Made by a program: the position numbers and the translations under genes
Shown here: positions 56,923-64,000 of the stretch, in pieces
Layout of the letters: the number at the start of each line of letters is the position of its first letter
How positions within the stretch are numbered: the stretch's first letter is position 1
Origin: Phycisphaeraceae bacterium
Lineage (GTDB): Bacteria; Planctomycetota; Phycisphaerae; Phycisphaerales; UBA1924
Reading direction: 5' to 3'
Assembly: GCA_019636555.1 (NCBI GenBank)
Contig: JAHBXH010000001.1
Location: 2,762,928-2,826,927, forward strand
DNA length: 64,000 nucleotides
Notes under the pieces: model-generated
What the model saw: only the letters and a program-made list of their open reading frames with translations
The model's database searches: none
What the model was told of the DNA's origin: nothing

Positions 56923-57576
56923 CTAGGGTCTCGACCAACCGGGGGCCGGCTTGTGACCGGGAGCGGGTTGCTGCACCGGCGCGGCCGGCGCCTTGTAGCC
57001 CTCGCACACGATGAAAATCTCGCGCGAAGCGTCGCGGCTGGCCTTGGGCTTGAGACCTTTGGCTTTCGCGAAGAGTTTCTGGCAGTCGCGGAGCAGTTCC
57101 GGATATCCGCTTCCTTCGAGCACTTTCATCGCGCATCCGCCCCCCGGAGCGAGCAGGCTCGGGAGCAATTCGAGCACCCGGCGGCAAAGGCGGACCGAGA
57201 GCGCATCGTCCCCGTGGCCGCTGGTGTTGGGAGCCATGTCGCTGAGCACGACATCGAACTTGGCTTCGGGCTCCGGAAGAAGCGCTGTTGCATCGGTCTT
57301 GAAGATGTCGCCCCGGATCGTCCGGACATTGGGCGGCATGCGGTCGCGGACTTCCTGTAAGTCGATTCCGACGACAAAGCCTTTCTTCCCAACCGTTTCG
57401 CTCGCGACCTGAAGCCAACTTCCCGGGGCGCAGCCAAGATCAACGACGCTCATGCCTGCGCGGAGCAAGCGGTGTCGCTCCTGGATTTCCTTCAGCTTGT
57501 AGGCGGAGCGCGCCAGGTAGCCCTCGGCCTTGGCTTTCTTGAAGAACTCGTCGTGCAGGATTCGGCGTTGGGCCAT
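56923..57576 (-). CDS. rlmE: 23S rRNA (uridine-2'-O)-methyltransferase RlmE
   Basis: The 217-residue FtsJ/RrmJ family enzyme 2'-O-methylates U2552 of 23S rRNA. The K-D-K-E catalytic set is visible: SAYKLKEI (Lys27), LSDMAPNTSG, CAMKVLEG and 'SREIFIVCEG'. The SAM site is 'VVDLGCAPGSWLQVASE'. A 20-residue Pro-rich C-terminal tail is extra. It lies 4 nt after iscX and 9 nt before the vWA gene. Confidence 0.95.
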   Translation of the reverse strand: MAQRRILHDEFFKKAKAEGYLARSAYKLKEIQERHRLLRAGMSVVDLGCAPGSWLQVASETVGKKGFVVGIDLQEVRDRMPPNVRTIRGDIFKTDATALLPEPEAKFDVVLSDMAPNTSGHGDDALSVRLCRRVLELLPSLLAPGGGCAMKVLEGSGYPELLRDCQKLFAKAKGLKPKASRDASREIFIVCEGYKAPAAPVQQPAPGHKPAPGWSRP

Positions 57577-57580
57577 CGGC

Positions 57581-57817
57581 TTAGTCTTCGTCGTCGAGAC
57601 GATCCGACCGCTCCTCCATCCAGTGGCGCTGAATCTCTTCGAGGATTCTCTCGTTCGAAGGATGGCCCGGTTCTTCTTTGAAGCCCGGCAACGCCATGAC
57701 GAGTTGACGAAGCTCCGGAAAACCGACGCGCACCGGATCCTTCTCCGGCAGACGATCCGCGAGTTCTTCGCCGATCCGCCTTACGTCGAGCCAGCCGAAT
57801 GTGCTGCTTGCGCCCAT
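57581..57817 (-). CDS. iscX: Iron-sulfur assembly adaptor IscX
   Basis: The 78-residue product matches IscX (YfhJ): FGWLDVRRIGEELADRLP, then 'DPVRVGFPELRQLVMALPGF' and 'SNERILEEIQRHWMEE'. IscX binds IscS and regulates Fe-S cluster assembly. It is 24 nt after the ferredoxin gene. The core iscRSUA and hscBA genes are not in this window. Confidence 0.93.
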   Translation of the reverse strand: MGASSTFGWLDVRRIGEELADRLPEKDPVRVGFPELRQLVMALPGFKEEPGHPSNERILEEIQRHWMEERSDRLDDED

Positions 57818-57841
57818 CGCTGCGATCGCCCTCGCCGGTTG

Positions 57842-58237
57842 CTAGTGCGGCACTTCCTTGACCGCGTTGCGATTCCACGCCGGCACGCGCACCACGATCG
57901 GTCCATCGCCGATGATTTCGCACTGGCAGCTCAGGCGGCTGTTGCGGCTGAGACCGGGGGCTTCTTCGACGCGGTCTTCCTCGGCCTCGGTTGCTTCGGT
58001 CAGCGAGTTCATCCCCTGCTCGACGTGGACGTGGCAGGTGGAACAGGCGCAGACGCCGCCGCAGGCGTGCTCGATGTTGATCCCGTTCTCGAGCGCGAGT
58101 TCGAGAAGCGTCCGGGTCTTGGGCGCTTTGAAGCTCATCTCGGAATTGGAGACTCCCATGCCCTCCGGGTCTTCCAGAAGGAATTTCACGGCGACGCTCG
58201 CCGGGTTTTTGGTTGTGTCGATCTCACGGATGTGCAT
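57842..58237 (-). CDS. fdx: 2Fe-2S ferredoxin, ISC type
   Basis: The 131-residue product has the adrenodoxin/Fdx-type cluster motif HACGGVCACSTCHV and a fourth ligand in 'RLSCQCEIIGDGPIVVRVP'. This ferredoxin supplies electrons in Fe-S assembly. The first 20 residues are an extension. It is the first gene of the minus-strand run and is divergent from the glycosyltransferase gene (59 nt). Linkage to iscX supports the ISC role. Confidence 0.93.
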   Translation of the reverse strand: MHIREIDTTKNPASVAVKFLLEDPEGMGVSNSEMSFKAPKTRTLLELALENGINIEHACGGVCACSTCHVHVEQGMNSLTEATEAEEDRVEEAPGLSRNSRLSCQCEIIGDGPIVVRVPAWNRNAVKEVPH

Positions 58238-58296
58238 GTCAGTCCCTTGTGCGGAACTATAAGCGCCGGAACCGATTGCTCCTACCCTTGAGGTTC

Positions 58297-59142
58297 ATGT
58301 TCGTGAAACCGTCCACATCCCCGACCCGCGTGCTGGATTTGTCGGTGGTAACGCCCGCGCACAACGAACAGGACAATCTCGAAGCGCTCGCGAAAGAGAT
58401 CGAGAAGGCGCTTTCGCCCCTTTCGATTTCGTGGGAACTGGTCGTCGTCGATGACGGCAGCACGGACCGGACACGCACAATTCTGACCTCGCTCGCGGCC
58501 GATCGACCGTGGCTGCGGGTCGTCGCGATGAGCAAGACGCCGCCCGGGAAGGGCAACGGGCAGTCCGCGGCGTTTCATGCGGGGATTCGCGCCGCACGAG
58601 GCCGGCTCATCGCGACGATGGACTCGGACCTCCAGAACGATCCTGCCGACCTTCCGATGATGCTCCGGCGCATGGCGGAGTCGGGCGCGGACCTTGTGCA
58701 AGGGGACCGTTCGCACGCCCGACAGGACAATGTCATCCGGAAAATCGGCTCGTGGGTCGGGCGGACTTTCCGGCGGTTGCTGCTGGGAGATCGCGTGCGC
58801 GATACGGGGTGTTCACTCCGCATCATGAAGCGGGAATTCGCTCTCGCGCTGCCGCTCGAGCTTCGGGGGATGCACCGGTTTGTGCCGGTCACGATCCGCG
58901 ACCTGGGCGGAAAGATCGTGGAGGTGCAGGTGAATCACCGCCCTCGCCATGCGGGCGAAACCAAATACGGTCTGGGAATCACGAAACGCGCAATCCCGGG
59001 ACTGATCGACCTTTTCGCCGTGCGGTATTTTCGATCGCGCAGGCGCAGCGTGGAATCGGTCGAGATCGCTCCGGAAAACGCGGCATCGCGTGGATCGACG
59101 CCCGGAGCCGCGACCAATCAGCCGGCGGAGATGCACGCTTGA
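58297..59142 (+). CDS. GT2 family glycosyltransferase (dolichyl-phosphate-mannose synthase-like)
   Basis: The 281-residue product has the GT-A fold of polyprenyl-phosphate sugar synthases: 'DLSVVTPAHNEQDNLEALAK', 'VVVDDGSTDRTRTIL', the metal motif MDSDLQNDP, and a late 'RVRDTGCSLRIMKREFALAL'. It probably transfers a sugar from NDP-sugar to a polyprenyl phosphate or lipid. GAGG precedes the ATG at 58297. The next gene (LAB_N protein) overlaps its stop. Confidence 0.92.
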   Translation: MFVKPSTSPTRVLDLSVVTPAHNEQDNLEALAKEIEKALSPLSISWELVVVDDGSTDRTRTILTSLAADRPWLRVVAMSKTPPGKGNGQSAAFHAGIRAARGRLIATMDSDLQNDPADLPMMLRRMAESGADLVQGDRSHARQDNVIRKIGSWVGRTFRRLLLGDRVRDTGCSLRIMKREFALALPLELRGMHRFVPVTIRDLGGKIVEVQVNHRPRHAGETKYGLGITKRAIPGLIDLFAVRYFRSRRRSVESVEIAPENAASRGSTPGAATNQPAEMHA

Positions 59143-59828
59143 ATCCGGAAACCAAGGGCCGATTCAAGTGGGAGCCTGCTGCGCTCATGGCGCTGCTCAT
59201 CGGGATCGGTTTCTGGCTGGTGATGGGCCCTTCGGGCAACAAAATGCACCCGCAGAAAGATGCGCTCACGACAGAAGTGCGAATCGGTGATACGCGCGGG
59301 CTCGTCGAGGTGACCGGAGACTCGCCCGATTCACAGAAATTCCGCCTGCTCACGCGCGAAGGCTTTGAATCCGCTGCGCTCTCGCGCCCGGAGTTCGAGG
59401 CCTTCTTCGGCGCGAGCGTCGCGGCACAGGTCGCGGACGGTCGCGAGAATTGGCTCTTCCGGCTGCTCAACATCACGAGCTGGGCGAGCCTCGTCTGGAT
59501 CGCGATCGGCTTCGGCGGACAACTCATGTTCAGCGGGCGGATGTTCCTGCAGTGGCTCATCAGCGAGCGGCACAAGGTCAGCATCATTACGCCGGCTTTC
59601 TGGTGGTTCAGCCTGCTCGGCGGAATCTGCCTGTTCACGTACTTTGTCTGGCGTCAGGATGCGGTCGGAGTGCTCGGCCAATCGACCGGTATCGTGATTT
59701 ACGCACGAAACTTGCGCCTTATCGCGAAGCAGCGCCGCCGCGAGGCTCAGGAGCGTGAGAATATTCCGTCCGCCTCGGAGAACCCCGCGACCGTGGCGCA
59801 ACCTTCCGGGGCCGGGTCGCTATCCTGA
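59139..59828 (+). CDS. LAB_N (lipid A biosynthesis N-terminal domain) membrane protein
   Basis: The 229-residue product has an N-terminal membrane helix (14-30), an extracytoplasmic segment and a LAB_N domain (about 105-195) with 'GFGGQLMFSGRMFLQWLISE', 'SIITPAFWWFSLLGGICLFT' and 'QSTGIVIYARNLRLI'. The TTG start overlaps the previous stop (TTGA) and has GGAG 8 nt upstream. LAB_N proteins are usually found next to GT2 enzymes, as here, and may help flip or present the polyprenyl-linked sugar. Confidence 0.88.
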   Translation: MNPETKGRFKWEPAALMALLIGIGFWLVMGPSGNKMHPQKDALTTEVRIGDTRGLVEVTGDSPDSQKFRLLTREGFESAALSRPEFEAFFGASVAAQVADGRENWLFRLLNITSWASLVWIAIGFGGQLMFSGRMFLQWLISERHKVSIITPAFWWFSLLGGICLFTYFVWRQDAVGVLGQSTGIVIYARNLRLIAKQRRREAQERENIPSASENPATVAQPSGAGSLS

Positions 59829-59837
59829 TCTCTCCGG

Positions 59838-59867
59838 CCCACCCCCACCCCACCCCCCACCCGACCC
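59838..59867. repeat. C-tract with single-base spacers (CCCACCCCCACCCC type)
   Basis: Six runs of 3-6 C separated by one or two bases. They could form an i-motif on the plus strand or a G-quadruplex on the minus strand. The tract is in the spacer before the gene at 59964. Confidence 0.6.
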
Positions 59868-59963
59868 GCCGGACGCGACCGAAGACAGGACGGCCGCGTG
59901 AATTCGAAAGCGTGTGGTGCAGAACGACGTCGCGCCCGGATTCTCTTTCCACTTCGTTCGACC

Positions 59964-60602
59964 ATGCAGGTTCTACTCGATAACCAGCCAATCCCGATCG
60001 ATCGACCGACGCTCGCCGCGGCGATGCGTTCGGCTCAGGAAGCCGCACGGGCACGCGGGCGCATCATCGTGGAGGCGTTCGCCGACGGAACGCAGATCTC
60101 GGATGAGCTGCTCTCGAGCCCGAGCGACGACCCGGTCAATATCCAGCACCTCAACATGCGGAGCGCCGAGCCACGCTCGCTCGTGAGTTTTACGCTGGCG
60201 GATGCCGCGGACGCGCTGACGCACGTCGCCGAGGATCACGATCAGGTGGGGCGCGACATCCAGGCGGGCAAGACGCAGGCGGCGCTCGGCAAACTCGGCG
60301 AGTCGATCGCGACGTGGCAGGCGGTGTGCGACATCCTGAACAAGGGTGCGGCGCTCCTTCACCTTGATCTTGATTCGCTGACGCTGGCCGACGGCGATCC
60401 GACACCGCTCTCCGGACGATTCTCGGCGATGCTCGAGAAACTGGGCAGCATCCGCACCGCGCTCGAGTCGCAGGATTTCTCGGCGCTCTCCGATATTTTG
60501 CTGTACGACATGGCGCCGTTGGCGCGCCAGTGGTCCAAGACGCTCCGATCGATCGCCGACATGGTCCGGGACGGGCGTATCGGCTCGGGCGCGCAGTTGT
60601 AA
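59964..60602 (+). CDS. Unrecognised cytoplasmic protein A
   Basis: The 212-residue product has no signal peptide or membrane helix. It is alpha-helical, with charged and Ala-rich segments ('AEDHDQVGRDIQAGKTQAAL', 'MLEKLGSIRTALESQDFSAL'). No motif was recognised. The ATG at 59964 is chosen because 'MQVLLDNQPIPIDRPTLAAA' looks like a folded start; an upstream in-frame ATG at 59898 gives a low-quality Arg-rich leader. The next gene follows 24 nt later, so they may be functionally linked. Confidence 0.7.
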   Translation: MQVLLDNQPIPIDRPTLAAAMRSAQEAARARGRIIVEAFADGTQISDELLSSPSDDPVNIQHLNMRSAEPRSLVSFTLADAADALTHVAEDHDQVGRDIQAGKTQAALGKLGESIATWQAVCDILNKGAALLHLDLDSLTLADGDPTPLSGRFSAMLEKLGSIRTALESQDFSALSDILLYDMAPLARQWSKTLRSIADMVRDGRIGSGAQL

Positions 60603-60626
60603 CGCGACACAGCTCCGATTCTCGCA

Positions 60627-61388
60627 ATGATGGCCAAGGACGCTTCCAACCCGATCGATCGCCTGATGGAGCAAGCCAGTCAGGCGCTGCTCGACACCGA
60701 GTACTTCACCGTCGTCAAGCTCTCGGTCCGCGCGCTCGAACGCGCGCGACAGGCCGAAGATTTCGAGCGCATGGCGCGGATCGTGTTACCGCTGCAGGAA
60801 GCGCGCAGACAGATCCGTCAGATCGCGTGCGACGCGGGGCATCACACGATCGTGACCTCGCGTCTCAAACCATCGGAACTGCGGCCGGGGCTGTATCTCG
60901 CGCAACCTCCGATGATCGCGATCGAAGCTCGCGACATCCGCGAGGCCGCAGACTCAAAGTCGATTCCGATTCTGCTGCTCTGCCGCGAACCGATGACGCG
61001 CGCCGGAAAATGGCCGATCGCGGCGGTCACCAAGGGCGGGTTGATCGACACGATCACGATCCGAGCGCAGGTCGATCCGCCCGTCGGCGTCGTCGGCATG
61101 CACGATCGCGAGGGTGTCGGTCCGACGAAGGACAATTCATCGGCGGCGCCGGACGTCGAGTGGTTCGAGCGCACCGAAGAAGCACTCGGCGATGCCGCGA
61201 TCGCGCGCGTGAGCCCGAACATCCCGGCGTCGTGGCGCGTGGACGAGTTGATGCTCTACCTCGACGCGATTCCCGAGCACGAGAAACTTCATCAGCGCCT
61301 GGCGGAAGCGTGCCGCGACGCGGCGCGCGAAGGACCTGCTCCCGAGCCTCGCCGGCGCGCGGTCGCTGAGAACCCATATTCATTTTGA
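60627..61388 (+). CDS. Unrecognised cytoplasmic protein B
   Basis: The product has about 253 residues. The N-terminal helices ('ASQALLDTEYFTVVKLSVRA', RALERARQAEDF) look TPR-like, and a central beta-rich part ('LRPGLYLAQPPMIAIEARDI') follows. It has no signal peptide. Two consecutive ATGs (60627, 60630) are possible. It follows protein A on the same strand and converges on the glycine-zipper gene (1 nt). The function is unknown. Confidence 0.7.
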   Translation: MMAKDASNPIDRLMEQASQALLDTEYFTVVKLSVRALERARQAEDFERMARIVLPLQEARRQIRQIACDAGHHTIVTSRLKPSELRPGLYLAQPPMIAIEARDIREAADSKSIPILLLCREPMTRAGKWPIAAVTKGGLIDTITIRAQVDPPVGVVGMHDREGVGPTKDNSSAAPDVEWFERTEEALGDAAIARVSPNIPASWRVDELMLYLDAIPEHEKLHQRLAEACRDAAREGPAPEPRRRAVAENPYSF

Positions 61389-61389
61389 A

Positions 61390-61659
61390 CTACTGACCGT
61401 TGGCTCGACGCTCGTTCTGGTCGCCGATGATCAGGCCGCCGAGCGCCCCCGCCGCGGCACCAATCGCAGCACCCGTGCCCATGTGGCCGAAGGTGCTGCC
61501 GATCGCCATGCCCGCGAGCGCACCAAGCCCCGCACCCGAGAGACCGCCCTCAAGGGCGTTGTTGCAGCCGGTGCTTCCGACCGTGAGCGCCCCGGCGATC
61601 ACGAGCGCGCTCAACTTGGACCCGCCAAACCGATTTGCCTTGATCGTGGTGGTACGCAT
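61390..61659 (-). CDS. Glycine-zipper lipoprotein
   Basis: The 89-residue product has a signal peptide (about 1-31, possible lipobox GSTGC). A glycine-zipper segment follows (38-76: GLSGAGLGALAGMAIGSTFG then GAAIGAAAGALGGLIIG) with GxxxG/GxxxA spacing. Such small proteins sit in the outer or cell-surface membrane and often respond to envelope stress. The ATG has GGAG about 6 nt upstream. Confidence 0.85.
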   Translation of the reverse strand: MRTTTIKANRFGGSKLSALVIAGALTVGSTGCNNALEGGLSGAGLGALAGMAIGSTFGHMGTGAAIGAAAGALGGLIIGDQNERRANGQ

Positions 61660-61733
61660 GACTCGCTCCTGAACCGTTTCCCCTGAAGACCCTTCAACCG
61701 GGAGTGCAACCGCCTCCCCCGATGTTAGTCCTC

Positions 61734-61762
61734 ATTTTACATACGGCGGTTTTTGCCTGCAA
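61734..61762 (-). promoter_or_regulatory. Candidate promoter of the glycine-zipper lipoprotein
   Basis: On the minus strand TTGCAG, a 17-nt spacer and TAAAAT, a good sigma-70-like match. It lies 75 nt before the start codon. Confidence 0.6.
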
Positions 61763-61817
61763 GTTCAATCTTGGAGAATGGATTTGTGTTATCGGACGAA
61801 TGCATTCCTAAGAGGCG

Positions 61818-62537
61818 TCAGTTGGGCGTGTAGCCCCGGGGATAGCCCTCGCCTGCCTCGCCCATCTGTGGCATCGCCATTCGGATGAGGCGATCGAGGT
61901 GCTTCAATTCGACCTCGACGATTCTGGCGCGGGCATCAGCGTCGCCTTCTTCGAGCAGGCGATAGCGCTTTTCCTTGTCTTCCACGAGCGTGAACGAAAT
62001 CAGTTCGAGCAGCGCGGTCGTCGGGATGTCGTCGTCGCGGACGAACTCGAGCAGCGTGTCGGCTTGGCGCAGGCGCTTGAGCGTCCCGTGGTCCAGTCGC
62101 GTCTCGAGCGAGTTTCGAAGTCGCGCGAGCAAGGGTGTTTCGTCCTGCGACAGGCCCATCGGTTCGAGCATCGCTTCGCGGTACAGCCGGCCTTCGGGCG
62201 CAGGGGTTTCGCGCAGCACTTTGGCGCGGCAGACGCCGCGGAGCAGCAGGTTGTAACGGCCGTCAGGCAGTCTCTCGTGCTGCGCGATGTGCCCGATGCA
62301 GACCGCGGGTCGGACCGGCGGGCGTCCGTGATACTCCTGCTTCCAGCGCTTGCCCTGGAAAACCGCCATCGCGATCTGGCCGACGCCATCGAGCGCATCG
62401 CTCACCATCTGGCGATAGCGCGGCTCAAAGATGTGCAGAGGCAGCACCTGCTGCGGGAGCAGCGTGACCTGATCCAGAGGGAAGAGCGGCAAGGCCCGCG
62501 AGAAGTTCACCTGGATCGTGTTGTCTTCGCTTGACAT
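61818..62537 (-). CDS. Lon N-terminal-domain (substrate-binding) protein
   Basis: The 239-residue product is a stand-alone Lon_N domain: 'LPLFPLDQVTLLPQQVLPLH', IFEPRYRQMVSDAL, 'PAVCIGHIAQHERLPDGRYN' and 'LLRGVCRAKVLRETPAPEGR'. No ATPase or protease part is present. It may bind unfolded proteins or have another role. It starts 12 nt after the YhaM-like gene, so they are probably co-transcribed. Confidence 0.92.
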   Translation of the reverse strand: MSSEDNTIQVNFSRALPLFPLDQVTLLPQQVLPLHIFEPRYRQMVSDALDGVGQIAMAVFQGKRWKQEYHGRPPVRPAVCIGHIAQHERLPDGRYNLLLRGVCRAKVLRETPAPEGRLYREAMLEPMGLSQDETPLLARLRNSLETRLDHGTLKRLRQADTLLEFVRDDDIPTTALLELISFTLVEDKEKRYRLLEEGDADARARIVEVELKHLDRLIRMAMPQMGEAGEGYPRGYTPN

Positions 62538-62549
62538 GGCGTGGCCCGC

Positions 62550-63581
62550 CTACTGCTTCAAGACGTCCGGCCTGAACAGCTTCACGTTCTCGAGCGCCCA
62601 CTGTTTTTCGGTGAAGTTGCCGCCCATGTCGAATTCGGCGGCGCGTTCGGGGCGCGCGGCGTTCATCGCGATCGTCGTCTTGGCGTCGAGGTTGTCAAGC
62701 ATCGCGACGAAAATCGCTTCGGGCGTCGCGGGAATCTTCGCGGCGCCGTGCTCGGGGAGGGTGTGGTGACTGAGGATGATGTGCTGAAGCACGGTGAGCG
62801 CGCCGGGAGGCAGGCGCTGGCCGCTCTCGCGCATCATGACCTGCGCCTTGTCGTGCAGCATGATTGCGCCTTCGACGATGTGCCCGATGAGTTCGCCCCG
62901 ATCGGTGTAGGTGAAGACCTTGTCGAAGCTCAGTTCGCGGGTCTTGCCCAGATCGTGCAGGAAGAGGCCCATCATCACGAGGTCGCGATTGATCTTCGGG
63001 TAGAGCGGGCAGACGCGGTCGGCGAGATTGAGCAGGTTAAGGGTGTGCTCGAGCAAGCCGCCGAGATAGGCGTGGTGCATGCTCTTGGCGGCGGGACACT
63101 GCTTGAACGCGTCCATCAGAAACTTGTCGGCGAGATAGGTCTGCGCAAGAGCCTTGATCGCCGGGTGCTCGAGCGTTGCGAGCAGCTTGGAAAGTTCGGC
63201 GAACATTTCTTCCGGTGGGCGCTTCGAGCAAGGGAGCAGATCACGGAGGAGATCGGGCGTCGGCTCGACGGCGCTGATCGAATGGATGATCAACTGCAGT
63301 TCGCCCTGGTACGCCTGAGTCTCGCCCTCGATGGCGACGAAACCATCGGTCGGCAGGCGGCGAAACTGCTGTTCTTCAATCGACCACATCCGCGCCGGCA
63401 TCTCGCCGGTCTTGTCGCCGATGATGCAGCGGAGATACGACTTGCCCGCGCGGGTCTGGCCCATCTGGGCGTTGCTGATCGAGAACGCGCCGCTGACGCG
63501 CTCCGGCGGCTCGCGGAACTCCACGATGAAGCGGCGCGAGGATGAATTCTGTCTTTCGGTTTCCAGGGACAATTGGGACAT
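62550..63581 (-). CDS. YhaM-type 3'-5' exoribonuclease (OB-fold plus HD domain)
   Basis: The 343-residue product has an N-terminal OB-fold (20-105: KSYLRCIIGDKTGEMPARMW) and an HD domain (about 150-330) with GGLLEHTLNLLNLADR, 'MMGLFLHDLGKTRELSF', GHIVEGA and 'LQHIILSHHTLPEHGAAKIP' metal ligands. YhaM-like enzymes degrade RNA 3'-5' and also cut DNA. It precedes the Lon_N gene in the same operon. Confidence 0.9.
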   Translation of the reverse strand: MSQLSLETERQNSSSRRFIVEFREPPERVSGAFSISNAQMGQTRAGKSYLRCIIGDKTGEMPARMWSIEEQQFRRLPTDGFVAIEGETQAYQGELQLIIHSISAVEPTPDLLRDLLPCSKRPPEEMFAELSKLLATLEHPAIKALAQTYLADKFLMDAFKQCPAAKSMHHAYLGGLLEHTLNLLNLADRVCPLYPKINRDLVMMGLFLHDLGKTRELSFDKVFTYTDRGELIGHIVEGAIMLHDKAQVMMRESGQRLPPGALTVLQHIILSHHTLPEHGAAKIPATPEAIFVAMLDNLDAKTTIAMNAARPERAAEFDMGGNFTEKQWALENVKLFRPDVLKQ

Positions 63582-63640
63582 GATCTACTCGATGAACGTT
63601 GACAAGCGGGCGCAGCGTTCACGCAGCGCCCGATGCAATT

Positions 63641-64000
63641 CTATCGAGGCTCGGCCGGCGACGATATGTTGGTGCCGGCGTTCTGTTGTGGGGCGCGCGG
63701 CGTGACATTCCATGCTGCGCGGCACTCGGCGCAAGTCGCGGCGCCCGGCTCCCTTCCGATTCGCGACTCAAGATCCGCGCCGCAGGCCGGGCACAGCATG
63801 TACGACTTCAAAAGTGCGGCACGCTTCGCGCCGGACCGTCCCATGTCGCTCTGGATGATCGCGACGGCGCCAATGAGCCAGACGACGAGCCCGATCGCCT
63901 GCAGACCTTGCAGCAAACCGATTCCGGAGAGCGGGCGGGTCGCAAAGTCGGAAATGATCGCGATCAAGAGTGGCAGGACGAGCGAGGCAAACAAGAGGCG
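63641..64000 (-). CDS. Zinc-ribbon membrane protein, 5' part beyond the window
   Basis: The frame is open to the window edge. The visible 119 codons encode two membrane segments ('FASLVLPLLIAIIS' and 'GLQAIGLVVWLIGAVAII') and a C-terminal zinc ribbon CPACGADL...CAECRAAW, then a Pro/Ser tail. The true start is probably beyond 64000. It lies 59 nt upstream of the YhaM-like gene in the same orientation. Confidence 0.65.
   Translation of the reverse strand, partial: RLLFASLVLPLLIAIISDFATRPLSGIGLLQGLQAIGLVVWLIGAVAIIQSDMGRSGAKRAALLKSYMLCPACGADLESRIGREPGAATCAECRAAWNVTPRAPQQNAGTNISSPAEPR

Overview
The window is high-GC chromosomal DNA with dense, mostly housekeeping coding. It most likely comes from a planctomycete of the Phycisphaerae type. 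The evidence is four secreted proteins ending in a VPxP-hydrophobic-RRRR tail (PEP-CTERM style), one secreted protein with dockerin-like Ca-binding repeats, a pseudopilin of the [14 protein letters not shown] type, an adenosylcobalamin-dependent ribonucleotide reductase, an aminofutalosine-route menaquinone gene, and a peptidoglycan gene block that is not followed by ftsA/ftsZ. This assignment is an inference from gene content; no rRNA is present.

Layout. 1-16.9 kb: a secretin-N-like exported protein, tRNA-Thr(CGT), hflX, an S41 protease-tsaD-release-factor-like operon, a corrinoid-domain protein, menG/ubiE, an M48 lipoprotein protease, an M19 dipeptidase overlapping scoB, an ABC transporter (ATPase plus His-rich permease) followed by a DUF3299-like protein, then two related secreted proteins with different C-terminal anchors and a pseudopilin. 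17-24.7 kb: a LOG-family gene, then (minus strand) murC-murB-ddl-ftsQ-like-membrane protein-greA, and a NUDIX gene. 24.7-36.7 kb: a PEP-CTERM protein, long and short NfeD proteins, two OPT transporters, mqnE, an MFS transporter and a flotillin-like gene (floA). 36.9-43.8 kb: two tandem PEP-CTERM paralogues, nrdJ, a small four-helix-bundle (S23/IVP) gene inside a 448-bp element with 35-bp terminal inverted repeats, and dcd. 44.4-53.4 kb: an FlgI-domain lipoprotein, smc, a MoxR ATPase and a large lipoprotein. 53.4-58.2 kb (minus): fdx-iscX-rlmE-vWA protein-alkaline phosphatase. 58.3-64 kb: a GT2 glycosyltransferase with a LAB_N membrane protein, two unrecognised genes, a glycine-zipper lipoprotein, a Lon-N-like protein, a YhaM-like nuclease and the start of a zinc-ribbon membrane protein.

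How the genes work together. Four themes recur. The first is cell envelope and division (MurB/C/Ddl, FtsQ-like, NfeD/FloA, S41 and M48 proteases). The second is menaquinone synthesis (mqnE and the methyltransferase). The third is dNTP supply (dcd and nrdJ, co-oriented but separated by the S23 element). The fourth is surface or exported proteins with sorting tails.

The most unusual structure is a pair of inverted arrays built from 8-nt units. One pair (GGCATCRA-type) forms the ends of the S23 element. The other pair (GGTGTCNA-type) flanks an in-frame insertion of about 85 residues in mqnE. The shared grammar suggests a small fold-back element family; this is a hypothesis that a genome-wide search could test.
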